A stretch of 64,000 nucleotides of DNA from an uncultured Chryseobacterium sp. (GTDB lineage: Bacteria > Bacteroidota > Bacteroidia > Flavobacteriales > Weeksellaceae): NCBI GenBank assembly GCA_913775525.1, contig CAJYLH010000044.1, positions 1 through 64,000 of the forward strand, read 5' to 3'. Below are positions 52,677 through 61,115 of this stretch, one piece after another. The translations under genes were made by a program, and so were the position numbers. Position 1 is the stretch's first letter, and every line of letters begins with the position of its first letter. Below the pieces are notes generated by a model that saw nothing but the letters and a program-made list of their open reading frames with translations, did not search any database and was not told the DNA's origin.

Positions 52677-54197
52677 TTACATGGACTTCAGGTATCTCCT
52701 GACCTCTTCCAGGTACGGATACATCACCATATCATCCGAAAATGCAGGAATGATATTCCGTATCTCATCATAAAGCACTTTGGTTGAAGATGAAACCTGA
52801 TCCTGGAAACCAAGGTAATCAATGGCCTGAACAATGGTGATCGCTTCAATACTCAGCACTTCAAATGCATTTTCAATCACTTTTCTGCAGATGACGGCAG
52901 CATTGGTCCCCATACTGACGATATCCTGATTATCATTATTATTCGGGATACTGTGGATATACATCGGGTTGGAAAGCATCTGGCTCTCTGCCGTAGTAGA
53001 CGTTGCGGTGAACTGCACGCCCTGCATCCCGAAGTTAAGGCCTAACCTGCCCAGATTGACAAACGGGGGCAGGATTTCATTGATCTTCGCATTCAGGAGA
53101 TAATTAAGCTGGCGTTCTGCCAGCATCGTAAGCTTGGTAACGGCAATTTTTAATTTATCCATTTCCAGCGCTACATAATCACCGTGGAAATTTCCTCCAT
53201 GGTATACATGCTGGTCTTCAACGTTGATAATCGGGTTGTCGTTGGCGGAATTGATCTCATTTTCCAGTACCTTTTCCGTATACTCCAGGGTATCCAGCAC
53301 AGGACCTAGGATCTGAGGCACACACCGAAGGGAATAGTATTCCTGAACTTTGTCTTTAAAAATTTTTTCCTGTTCCTCAAAACGGGTATACAGGTGGTCT
53401 GCCCTTTTACGGATGAGCTTGCTGTCTGACAGGTGCTCGCGCATCCTTTCTGCAATTTTCTGCTGGCCGTGATGCCTTTTCGTGGCATTCAGGGCTTCAG
53501 AAAGATGGTCATCATATGCCTGGACAATCTCATTGATGGCACAGGAAAGCTTCAGGGAAATTTCCGTCAGCTGACCGGCTTTATATGCATTGACAGCTCC
53601 GATTCCGGACATCACGGAAGTTCCGTTCATCAGGGCCAGGCCTTCACGGATCTCTACCGCAATCGGCTGAAGTCCTTCAGCTTCAAAAACTTCTGAGGTT
53701 TGTCTTCTCTGTCCTTTATAAAAAACTTCTCCTTCCCCGATCAGTACCAAAGCCAAATGAGCCAGCTGTACCAGATCGCCGCTTGCCCCTACACCGCCGT
53801 GTTCAAATATCAGCGGGGTAACGTCCCTGTTGATCAATTCTTTAAGTAATTCTACCACAGACCGGTGGACACCGGATTTCCCCAATGACAGGGTATTCAT
53901 CCTGGCAAGCATGCAGGCTTTGACTTCATCAGCCGGAAGCGGGTTTCCGATGCCGGATGAATGGCTCCGGATCAGGTTATACTGAAGCTGGTGCGTATCG
54001 GCATCTCCTATTTTGAATTGGGCCATCGGACCGAAACCGGTATTCACCCCATATATTACCTTATCTTTAGAAAATTCTTTTAAAAAATGAAAACTTTCCT
54101 CTACTCTGGTCAAAAGGGCGTCATCCAGTTCTATTTTTTCATTTTCAGTAACGATTTTCTGAAAGTCCTTCAGTTCTAAAAAGTTATTTATTTTCAT
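52677..54197 (-). CDS. Aromatic amino acid ammonia-lyase, probably tyrosine ammonia-lyase
   Basis: This 506-residue lyase has the MIO-forming triad A138-S139-G140 in HGGVGASGDLVQLAHLAL, the inner-loop Tyr of VIYGVNTGFGPMA and the C-terminal NDNQDIVSMGTNAA block. HAL/PAL/TAL enzymes share this. The LIRSHSSG segment (S78-H79) lies where substrate choice is made but does not alone separate His from Tyr. No hut genes are near, and the gene is in a pigment locus that needs 4-coumarate as starter, so tyrosine is the likely substrate. An enzyme of this type from F. johnsoniae is a known TAL. ATG at 54197; a TTG 3 nt upstream is less likely. Confidence 0.9.
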   Translation of the reverse strand: MKINNFLELKDFQKIVTENEKIELDDALLTRVEESFHFLKEFSKDKVIYGVNTGFGPMAQFKIGDADTHQLQYNLIRSHSSGIGNPLPADEVKACMLARMNTLSLGKSGVHRSVVELLKELINRDVTPLIFEHGGVGASGDLVQLAHLALVLIGEGEVFYKGQRRQTSEVFEAEGLQPIAVEIREGLALMNGTSVMSGIGAVNAYKAGQLTEISLKLSCAINEIVQAYDDHLSEALNATKRHHGQQKIAERMREHLSDSKLIRKRADHLYTRFEEQEKIFKDKVQEYYSLRCVPQILGPVLDTLEYTEKVLENEINSANDNPIINVEDQHVYHGGNFHGDYVALEMDKLKIAVTKLTMLAERQLNYLLNAKINEILPPFVNLGRLGLNFGMQGVQFTATSTTAESQMLSNPMYIHSIPNNNDNQDIVSMGTNAAVICRKVIENAFEVLSIEAITIVQAIDYLGFQDQVSSSTKVLYDEIRNIIPAFSDDMVMYPYLEEVRRYLKSM

Positions 54198-54201
54198 CAA
54201 T

Positions 54202-54209
54202 CAAAGTTA
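54202..54209 (-). promoter_or_regulatory. Possible -7 box (TAACTTTG) of the ammonia-lyase gene
   Basis: On the minus strand TAACTTTG lies just 4 nt before the ATG, so a transcript from it would be almost leaderless. There is no TTG at the -33 position. Confidence 0.3.
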
Positions 54210-54222
54210 ATGTAATATATAT

Positions 54223-54255
54223 TTGTAAATTATTAATTAATTGTCATTAATTTTG
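54223..54255 (+). promoter_or_regulatory. Promoter of the halogenase-like gene (TTG-N22-TAATTTTG)
   Basis: TTG at 54223-54225 and TAATTTTG at 54248-54255 have a 22-nt spacer, which fits the flavobacterial consensus. The ATG follows 40 nt later at 54296. Confidence 0.5.
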
Positions 54256-54295
54256 CGGCAAAGATAAAAGTTATTATTAAAATAAAAAATCAAAG

Positions 54296-55540
54296 ATGAC
54301 TAAAGAATGGGTTGATGTGCTCGTTATCGGAGCCGGACCTTCCGGATGCGTATCTTCTTCTTACTTAAAGAACAACGGCATCAACGTAAAAGTGGTTGAG
54401 AAAACCAGATTCCCGCGTTTGGTGGTAGGTGAAAGCCTGATTCCGCGCGTTATGGACCACTTTGATGAGGCAGGGCTGTTCCCGGCACTGGACGCTATGG
54501 GTTTTGAAAAAAAACTGGGTGCCCGGTTCCTGCGCGGGGATGAGGTCTGTATTTTTGATTTCAGCAATAAATTTGGCGAAGGTTGGGATTGGACATGGCA
54601 GGTACCGAGAGCAGACTTCGATAATGCCTTAGCCCAGGAAGTGATTAAAAAAGGGATCGACCTGGAATTTGAAACAGAGGTTACCGGCATTACCTTCAAC
54701 GGAACGGACTCTATAACGACGGTAAAGAACAAGGATGGAGAAACCAAAGAGATCCATGCGAAGTTCGTGATTGATTCCAGCGGCTACGGCAGAGTACTCC
54801 CAAGGCTTCTTGATCTTGAAAAGCCTTCAAAGCTTTCCCCTCACTCGGCTATTTTCTCTCATGTACACGATATTAACCGGGAAGAAGGCACTGAGGGAAC
54901 CCTGATTTCATTTGACATTATTGAAACTGAAGTCTGGCTTTGGGTAATCCCCTTTTCCAATGGGAATACAAGCGTTGGTATTGTGGGGCCCACGGAATAT
55001 ATTGACCGGCTATCAGAAAACGGAGACCCTGCTGAAGCCTTAAAAAAAGCAATTTCGCTGTCAGATTATTATGTAAAGCGTTTCGGAGCGGTCGATTTCC
55101 TCTTTGAACCCAGGCACCTGAAAGATTATTCCTGTTCGGTAAAAAGCCTGTTCGGGGATGGATTTGCGTTAACCGGCAATGCTTCGGAATTCCTTGATCC
55201 GGTATTCTCCTCCGGGATGGCCTTTGCCACGGAATCGGGAATGCTTGCCGCCAAACTGGCCTTACGGCAGCTGAACGGTGAAACAATCGACTGGCAGAAA
55301 GAATATTCAGATTATATTTTATATGGAGTGGATGTATTTACCACGTATGTAAAAGAATGGTATACCGGCAACCTTCAGGAACTGTTTTTCCATCAGCCGG
55401 AAAATCCGGATGTAAAAAGGAAAATCTGCGCAGTCTTAGCCGGTTATGTCTGGAACAAAAAAAATACCTTTGTCAGGATACACGATACGGCCATTAAAAA
55501 CCTTGCAGAATTCATTAAAGCAGAAAAAATCAAGTCATAA
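54296..55540 (+). CDS. FAD-dependent halogenase/monooxygenase-like protein
   Basis: This 414-residue flavoprotein of the tryptophan-halogenase/geranylgeranyl-reductase superfamily has an FAD site VLVIGAGPSGCVSSSYLKNNG, then EKTRFPRLVVGESLIPRVMDHF. The WxWxIP-like motif WLWVIP (VWLWVIPFSNG, at about residue 219) is known from flavin-dependent halogenases. The C-terminal GNASEFLDPVFSSGM block is typical too. In flexirubin loci such enzymes chlorinate or hydroxylate the aryl ring. The WxWxIP motif favours halogenation, but I cannot exclude a hydroxylase. It is a single plus-strand gene diverging from the ammonia-lyase, with its own promoter and terminator. Confidence 0.85.
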   Translation: MTKEWVDVLVIGAGPSGCVSSSYLKNNGINVKVVEKTRFPRLVVGESLIPRVMDHFDEAGLFPALDAMGFEKKLGARFLRGDEVCIFDFSNKFGEGWDWTWQVPRADFDNALAQEVIKKGIDLEFETEVTGITFNGTDSITTVKNKDGETKEIHAKFVIDSSGYGRVLPRLLDLEKPSKLSPHSAIFSHVHDINREEGTEGTLISFDIIETEVWLWVIPFSNGNTSVGIVGPTEYIDRLSENGDPAEALKKAISLSDYYVKRFGAVDFLFEPRHLKDYSCSVKSLFGDGFALTGNASEFLDPVFSSGMAFATESGMLAAKLALRQLNGETIDWQKEYSDYILYGVDVFTTYVKEWYTGNLQELFFHQPENPDVKRKICAVLAGYVWNKKNTFVRIHDTAIKNLAEFIKAEKIKS

Positions 55541-55541
55541 A

Positions 55542-55571
55542 AAATCCGCTTCCATCACAGGAGGCGGATTT
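55542..55571 (+). terminator. Terminator between the convergent halogenase-like and ligase genes
   Basis: A 12-bp stem with one G-U pair (AAATCCGCTTCC / GGAGGCGGATTT) has a 6-nt loop. On the plus strand it is followed by TACTTTTTAT. On the minus strand it is also flanked by T, so it can serve the convergent ligase gene too. Confidence 0.8.
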
Positions 55572-55616
55572 ACTTTTTATATTCAACCTGAAATTATTCA
55601 GCTGCAATCAGGTCTG

Positions 55617-56909
55617 CTACCTCAAATCTACCAGTGTAATCGGCTTCCTGCTGTTCGGATGAAAGACTTCTTTTGATAAAACATCGAAATCAACGAGTTC
55701 AATTTTAGGACTTACCCTAAGTTTGGCCCGGAAATGATCTTTCACTGCACCTACAAACTCTTCATCCGCCTGTTCCGAACTCAGTTTGATGATGATTTCA
55801 TCCAGTCCGATATCGCTGGAATGAATGACAATCTGGTAACACTGGATTCCGCTGAAATCATTCAGGATATCATGCATCGCCGGCGGGTACAAAGTAGTGC
55901 CTTTATATTTGATCATCTGCTGCTTCCTGCCGATGACCGGACCCAGCCTCATGGTATTCCTGCCACATGGGCAAGGCTCGTCATGTGCCTGCACGATATC
56001 CCCGGTCTTAAACCTCAGCAAAGGCATCGCCTCGACGCCTAAAGTCGTAATCGTCAGTTCACCGCTCTCCCCTTCTGCAACCGGATTTCCGGAATCATCC
56101 AGGATTTCTGTGATGATAAGTTCCGGATGCTGATGCCCTCCTGCCTGAAACTCACATTCGGTAAAGGCCGTACTCATTTCCGTAGAAGCATACGTGGAAA
56201 ACAATTGAACGTCCCACTTTTCTTTGATCTTTTTTGAAAGGATATTATCTGTAAAATCCTGATTTTTGATGCTCTCCCCGATGCATACCGCACCATAAAC
56301 GCTGGAATTTTTGTAATCAATACCATTTTTTTCAGCATAGTCGATCATCTTCAGCAGGAAAGAAGGAACGGTAATCAGGTATTTCGGCTGGTACCGGAAT
56401 ATAGAATCCCATTGAAGCTCGGGAATTCCCGGTCCCATCCTTACGACGCTTGCCCCCATTTTCCTCAGTCCTAAAAAATAAGCCAGCCCGGCCATAAAAC
56501 GTTTGTCTATGGTGGTAATCATCTGCACCACATCGCCTTTTTTAATTCCGGCACAGGCAAAGGAAATCGCTTCATTATAAGACAGCCTTTCCAGGTCGTT
56601 ATCTGATAATCCGAAGGTTACAGGATCACCTAACGTCCCTGAAGTCGTGCTATAATCTACAATTTTATCCGGCGTAATGCAGAAAAAATCATGGTTATAC
56701 TGCTGCAGGTCATCCTTAGTGGTGACAGGAATTCTCTGCAAATCTTCCAGGGTTCTGATATCATGAATTTTGATACTGTTGTCTTTAAACAGCCGCTGGT
56801 AAAACGGCGACCGGTCCTGAAGATAGATCAACAGTTCGCAGAGTTTCTCCTCCTGAAACTTTTTGATTTCCTGAATAGCTGCTTTTTCAATGGATGGATA
56901 GAGTTCCAA
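55617..56909 (-). CDS. Phenylacetate-CoA-ligase-like AMP-forming ligase, probable coumarate-activating enzyme
   Basis: This 430-residue adenylate-forming enzyme of the PaaK type has the P-loop VDYSTTSGTLGDPVTF, then STYASTEMSTAFTECEFQAGGHQHPE and the C-terminal lobe YKGTTLYPPAMHDIL. In this locus the natural substrate would be 4-coumarate from the ammonia-lyase, activated as acyl-AMP and passed to ACP or CoA. No separate ACP or CoA recognition feature is visible. It has its own promoter-like pair upstream and shares a terminator with the halogenase-like gene. Confidence 0.88.
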   Translation of the reverse strand: MELYPSIEKAAIQEIKKFQEEKLCELLIYLQDRSPFYQRLFKDNSIKIHDIRTLEDLQRIPVTTKDDLQQYNHDFFCITPDKIVDYSTTSGTLGDPVTFGLSDNDLERLSYNEAISFACAGIKKGDVVQMITTIDKRFMAGLAYFLGLRKMGASVVRMGPGIPELQWDSIFRYQPKYLITVPSFLLKMIDYAEKNGIDYKNSSVYGAVCIGESIKNQDFTDNILSKKIKEKWDVQLFSTYASTEMSTAFTECEFQAGGHQHPELIITEILDDSGNPVAEGESGELTITTLGVEAMPLLRFKTGDIVQAHDEPCPCGRNTMRLGPVIGRKQQMIKYKGTTLYPPAMHDILNDFSGIQCYQIVIHSSDIGLDEIIIKLSSEQADEEFVGAVKDHFRAKLRVSPKIELVDFDVLSKEVFHPNSRKPITLVDLR

Positions 56910-56928
56910 TAGGTTTTATTTTAATGGA

Positions 56929-56962
56929 CAAATGTATTTAAAATTAAAAGATTATTGAACAA
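56929..56962 (-). promoter_or_regulatory. Promoter of the ligase gene (TTG-N23-TACATTTG)
   Basis: On the minus strand TTG (56962-56960) and TACATTTG (56936-56929) are 23 nt apart, and the ATG follows 19 nt later. Both elements fit the flavobacterial consensus. Confidence 0.5.
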
Positions 56963-57152
56963 TCAACATGAAAATGAAGGCCGTTTATGCATTTAAGCAT
57001 CTCTACTGAACCTCACACTTTATTTTTTTACGTCAAGTTCTGTCGTTACCGGCATTGATATTTGCATTGGAGCTATTGAGACATTGGCTTAATGCCATTT
57101 CAATGATCTGAATACTATATGAACAATATATTAATAATGAAAAAACTTAAAG

Positions 57153-59816
57153 ATGAATTTTAAAAACTCTTTAAAAGGGATGGATGATTTTGACAGGATC
57201 AGCCGCGACATATGGGCCGATATGAGAGGAGAAAAAATCGCTACCAATTCCATAGAACCTTTTTTTACCAATCTGTGGGTAGATGAAAGGAAGCTTTTCA
57301 CATTACTTGCTTCTTCAACAGATTTTAACACGTATCTGTTTGATGCCAAGAAAAACTTTATCAATTATGCTCAGGAAGTAGAACAGGTAAACCTGAAAGA
57401 AATACCTCCGGCAAAGATTGATAATGTAAGAGTAAAGGCCAAGATGATTGAGAAATTAGTTATCCAGGAGCCTAAACTGGATGAGAAACAATTTCAAAAT
57501 TCTTTTCTGGAACGCCTTGATCAAAAGGTTTGGGTTAACGTAAGCCCAGGTTATATTGACCCAAGAAAATACACCCATCACACGGAGATCGGAATCAGGG
57601 AGAGAAAAATAGAATGTACGATCAATATCCCTTATCGTAACTATCATCGGGAAGCCACAAAAACCGTCATAAACGAGACGGAAGCCACTGTACATTATTC
57701 TTCAGAATCTCCTGATGCCATACAAATCAGGCTGAGCGATGCAGAAGACTATATGGCTGCTATCACCTACCTTTTTCCGTACCATCGACAGGAGGCACAG
57801 GTTGCGCTTATATCTCATTTTGAAGAGGCCGGAAACGGGCTTACCTCTATTGATGACCTGATGTTCTTCTACAACCAGCTTCCTAATTTTGCCCTGACCG
57901 GGGTGGATTACAAAGGAAAGGCAAAGAAACTTTCAGACGAGCTGTTATGGGATCATTTTTTACAGTTTTTAAATTTTGATTCCCAATTAATCCGTGATGT
58001 AGATTCCATAGGCAAAGCCGCTGCTTTGGCAGCAGAGCCTTTCCGCGATAAAAGCCGGTATGCGATCCGTATCCTAACAGCCATTTCCGGGGAATTTGTT
58101 TATAAAAAAATAAAAAATGACCCCAAGCTTATTCTTCATATTTATCATTCTTTAGACGGAGAGAGTGTTTATATGGGAAAAGGCATCATTGCAGATACCA
58201 CACAGGCTGCTTATGGACAAATGTATGAAAACAAGGAGCTTTTCGTCATTTATGTAACGGCATTCATGCAGGCACAGCATGCTACGGATGATGCTCATCA
58301 GCCCCTGGACAGAGGTTCTCTTTTCGCATTAGGTGTGAGCAGGGATTCTGATACGATAGAAAGGCATTGTGAGCTGACAGGATATTTTATGGAAGGAGAT
58401 GCTGACAATATCGTAACCTTGATTAATACTGTAAAAGTATTTAATCTGAAAACAAAGGAAATTGAAGCTGAAAATGAAATTGAAAACGGAGAATTCAGAC
58501 CACTGGATATGCTGCACCTGAAGGTGTATGAAAAGATGAAACTTCGGACGGGTACCGTTCAAACCCTTGAAACCGATACTGAAGTGCCTGCACTATTCTT
58601 GTATCACATTGCGCAAAAGAAAGCCGCAGAGGATGCGTTAAGATGTCTTCGCGTTGTCGCGGATCTCATGGTGATCTCAGCCAGTCTTGCGACCATTGAA
58701 TCCGGAGTTTCAGGATTGCCTTTGTATGCAGCATATGCAGATATTGGAGTTGCACTCTCAGATTTTTATATAGATACCCAGTTGAGGGATGAGCTTACAA
58801 TGACCACCAGAGGAAAAAAGCTTTTAGAATTATGGGATGATATTTACATGGTTCAGGGTACGGCAAGTGCAATGGCAAGCATGCTGACTAAAGCAGAAAA
58901 AGCACTGGATGCCACCGTAGAAGTACTGTATACTTCCCGATATCCGCGTCAACAGGAAAGCCTGCAAAAATTAATTAAAAATGCAGTATATTCGTTTCCT
59001 TTAAGGGATTATTCTAAAAACGGATTAAGGGTTCTTTTAAAAGATGGTATCAGAAGTATCACCAATCATGCTGCTGATTTTGAGAAGCTGAGAGTGCTGT
59101 TTGTGGAGAATGCGGCGAAAGAAATAGGTTTGCTTTATAGAGGAAAAATGTTTTTTTATGCTACCGAAGCAGCAACCCATAATTTTATAGCCCGACTTTA
59201 TAAAAAGGTAAATAATGAAAAGCAACTTGAAAAGTATTTAGATGAAATTGTCCGTTTAGAAAATTTCGGGAAAAATCTTAATGCTATTAGATTAACAGAA
59301 CTGGAATTGCAAGAATGGATACAGATTATCCGCAGACTTGGTGGAGACGTTAGAGATTATAGAGAATCGGAGGAAATATTTAAACGTTTTAAAGCAAATA
59401 ATATAGGAGCTGCTTTCCAAGCAGATAGGATACCTCCAACTATTTGGATAAGGAAAGGAGATGTAAGTGATTTAGAAATGTTTCATGAATGTATGCATTT
59501 TGAAGACTTTTTAAGAAGGGGAAAGAAAGCATATACAAGAGGACATCCAAGAGAAAAACGATCAGTAGGAAATCTACCTGCCATTCCTAAAAGAGATGAA
59601 TTAATTAGTACATTCATAAAAGAAAAATATGTGCTTGATAAAGTTTTGGAAGAACAAGAGAGATGGTTGAAAGTATATGGTAAAGGAAGATGGACTGAAA
59701 TTGAAATAGATGAAAGCAAAGCATATTTTGAGAGTTTTATTCTGAAAATTAATAAGTTTAATCAAGAAAATGCTGGTAAAAACTTCATTGATATTAACAC
59801 AATTACAATTAAATAA
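57153..59816 (+). CDS. Polymorphic-toxin-like protein with C-terminal zincin metallopeptidase domain
   Basis: This 887-residue protein has no signal peptide. The N-terminal 600 residues or so are soluble and unknown. A hydrophobic, Ala/Gly-rich segment near 490-550 (VVADLMVISASLATIESGVSG) is like the membrane-entry parts of large toxins. The tip (about 720-887) carries MFHECMHFEDFL, an HExxH zinc motif (H778, E779, H782), and a Glu-rich helix (VLDKVLEEQERW) that could give the third ligand. This is the pattern of metallopeptidase toxin domains (Tox-MPTase type). The absence of a signal suggests a contact-dependent system such as T6SS or an extracellular contractile device, none of which is in the window. 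Immunity-like genes follow directly. Tip and immunity genes are more AT-rich than the body. Confidence 0.82.
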   Translation: MNFKNSLKGMDDFDRISRDIWADMRGEKIATNSIEPFFTNLWVDERKLFTLLASSTDFNTYLFDAKKNFINYAQEVEQVNLKEIPPAKIDNVRVKAKMIEKLVIQEPKLDEKQFQNSFLERLDQKVWVNVSPGYIDPRKYTHHTEIGIRERKIECTINIPYRNYHREATKTVINETEATVHYSSESPDAIQIRLSDAEDYMAAITYLFPYHRQEAQVALISHFEEAGNGLTSIDDLMFFYNQLPNFALTGVDYKGKAKKLSDELLWDHFLQFLNFDSQLIRDVDSIGKAAALAAEPFRDKSRYAIRILTAISGEFVYKKIKNDPKLILHIYHSLDGESVYMGKGIIADTTQAAYGQMYENKELFVIYVTAFMQAQHATDDAHQPLDRGSLFALGVSRDSDTIERHCELTGYFMEGDADNIVTLINTVKVFNLKTKEIEAENEIENGEFRPLDMLHLKVYEKMKLRTGTVQTLETDTEVPALFLYHIAQKKAAEDALRCLRVVADLMVISASLATIESGVSGLPLYAAYADIGVALSDFYIDTQLRDELTMTTRGKKLLELWDDIYMVQGTASAMASMLTKAEKALDATVEVLYTSRYPRQQESLQKLIKNAVYSFPLRDYSKNGLRVLLKDGIRSITNHAADFEKLRVLFVENAAKEIGLLYRGKMFFYATEAATHNFIARLYKKVNNEKQLEKYLDEIVRLENFGKNLNAIRLTELELQEWIQIIRRLGGDVRDYRESEEIFKRFKANNIGAAFQADRIPPTIWIRKGDVSDLEMFHECMHFEDFLRRGKKAYTRGHPREKRSVGNLPAIPKRDELISTFIKEKYVLDKVLEEQERWLKVYGKGRWTEIEIDESKAYFESFILKINKFNQENAGKNFIDINTITIK

Positions 59817-59820
59817 AATT

Positions 59821-60099
59821 ATGATGACAGTAAACGAAAAAGAAAATAAAATGACTTCAACTATAAAGCTAAAACTAGATGAGATTAATTATAGAATAAC
59901 CAGTATTATGTCATTTTATTCTGAGAATATGAAGTTAAGAGATAGTACTTATAAAAATGTAATTATAACAGTTTTTACTGAGCCATTTTTTAATTCTGAT
60001 ATCTCCATTATCACAGATTACGAAACTTTGCAAATGCTTTATGTATGGACCGGACCCATGCGTTATATGGAAATAGACGATTTCTTCAAAAAAAGTTAA
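59821..60099 (+). CDS. Small immunity-like protein, first of a paralogous pair
   Basis: This protein of about 92 residues (ATG at 59821 or 59824) has the pattern SFYSENMKLRDSTYKNVIIT ... YETLQMLYVWTGPMRYMEIDDFF. It clearly resembles the protein at 60182 (SFY-E-LRD-K-VI, ETL-LYV-GP-RY-EI-DFF). It has no signal peptide and lies 4 nt after the toxin gene's stop, the place for an immunity protein that binds the toxin in the cytoplasm. A start at 59770 inside the toxin gene is possible but adds only toxin-frame overlap. I do not know a named family. Confidence 0.72.
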   Translation: MMTVNEKENKMTSTIKLKLDEINYRITSIMSFYSENMKLRDSTYKNVIITVFTEPFFNSDISIITDYETLQMLYVWTGPMRYMEIDDFFKKS

Positions 60100-60113
60100 T
60101 ATAATAAAAAAAG

Positions 60114-60131
60114 GATATTAACTGTAATATC
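60114..60131 (+). terminator. Weak hairpin between the two immunity-like genes
   Basis: GATATTA pairs with TAATATC around a 4-nt ACTG loop, then TCTCTTT follows. The stem is only AT-rich, so it may at best be a partial terminator. Confidence 0.3.
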
Positions 60132-60181
60132 TCTCTTTGATCAATGTAAATCAGAAATATTTTAAACAGAGAGTAATAATT

Positions 60182-60439
60182 ATGATAGATAAAGATAAAG
60201 CCTTTGAAAAAGTTAAAGAGCTTATGAAAGTAGATCCTACAATATCTGTAATTAATTCTTTTTATAAGGAAAAAGATATGTTAAGAGATGATTCTATAAA
60301 GGATGTTATAGTTGTAAGTTTATTAGATGATATTTATGGCAAATCGTTCTATGTTTATATAGATGCTGAAACCTTAGACTTATTATATGTACAAGGTCCT
60401 CACAGATATATAGAAATAGCTGATTTTTTTGAATTGTAA
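60182..60439 (+). CDS. Small immunity-like protein, second of the paralogous pair
   Basis: This 85-residue cytoplasmic protein begins MIDKDKAFEKVKELMK and shares SFY-[KE]-LRD, DVIVVSLLDDIYGKSF-Y and ETLDLLYVQGPHRYIEIADFF with its upstream neighbour, so they are products of a duplication. A TTG start at 60137 is possible, but the ATG at 60182 fits the shared region better. An extra immunity gene of the same family may protect against related toxins of other strains (inference). Confidence 0.72.
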   Translation: MIDKDKAFEKVKELMKVDPTISVINSFYKEKDMLRDDSIKDVIVVSLLDDIYGKSFYVYIDAETLDLLYVQGPHRYIEIADFFEL

Positions 60440-60478
60440 ATCTCATACATTTAATTTCATTTCTCAATTTGAATAATA

Positions 60479-60793
60479 ATGGTATTAAACAAAGAAGAAT
60501 TAGATAAAATCGCGGAAAGATATGTAAATATGATATCTGAAAATATAAACGTAGAATTAATTATTCCCAAAGATATTATAATTGATAAATCTTATGGAAG
60601 AATCTATTTTTATGGAGCTAAAGATTACAAGAAACATCGACTGGCAGGTAATGGCCCATTTCTAGTAAAAAATGACACCGGTATTGTAATTCCGTTTGGT
60701 ACCGCTATGGATGTTGATTACTACATTAAGGGATATGAGGATGGCACATGGAAACCGGCGTCATATGGTGTTTGGGATCCTAATCATAATTAA
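60479..60793 (+). CDS. Imm35-like immunity protein
   Basis: This 104-residue protein has no signal peptide. RLAGNGPFLVKNDTGIVIPF, then YYIKGYEDG, matches the Imm35 pattern (AGNGP-x-x-V-x-x-D-T/S-G) found with diverse toxins. It is in a different family from the two genes before it, so it may be an orphan from another toxin variant, or it may be a further partner of the zincin toxin. It lies 39 nt after the previous stop and has the same AT-rich composition. Confidence 0.75.
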   Translation: MVLNKEELDKIAERYVNMISENINVELIIPKDIIIDKSYGRIYFYGAKDYKKHRLAGNGPFLVKNDTGIVIPFGTAMDVDYYIKGYEDGTWKPASYGVWDPNHN

Positions 60794-61072
60794 TATAACC
60801 TACGGAGCTATACCAGATAAAAATTCATTCAGCGACTTTCAGTAATATACAGCCACTTTCGGGTGGCTGTATCCATTCAGGCTGTAAGTAATGGTAACAG
60901 CATCATTAATGTATCCAAAATATCCTGATTGTATGGTAAAACAGCACACCCAATTCACTTATTCATGATTCGCTATTCACTTTTCCCCTCATTTGCCATT
61001 TATATTTCTGAAACAGAACTTTTTAATCGGCAGATCCGCAGAAAACATGTCTAATAAACCGGCAAAATTTAG
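60794..61072. other. Intergenic stretch with a hairpin and low-complexity motifs, no gene
   Basis: No gene-like frame is visible. Positions 60847-60872 hold ATACAGCCAC / GTGGCTGTAT, a 10-bp stem around a 6-nt loop. No T tract follows, so a terminator role is uncertain. From about 60950 the sequence has repeated ATTCAC/ATTCAT-like units similar to those at 198-290. Confidence 0.55.
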
Positions 61073-61080
61073 TAAATTTG
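61073..61080 (+). promoter_or_regulatory. -7 box (TAAATTTG) of ileS
   Basis: A TAnnTTTG match 35 nt upstream of the ileS ATG. The TTG at the -33 position is not seen. Confidence 0.45.
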
Positions 61081-61115
61081 CCAACTTAATTAATCATCGA
61101 TATTGAGATCATACA

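Noticed and set aside
60847-60872. Hairpin after the Imm35-like gene as a terminator
   Set aside because: A good 10-bp stem, but no T tract follows on either strand, so it is only noted in the intergenic entry.
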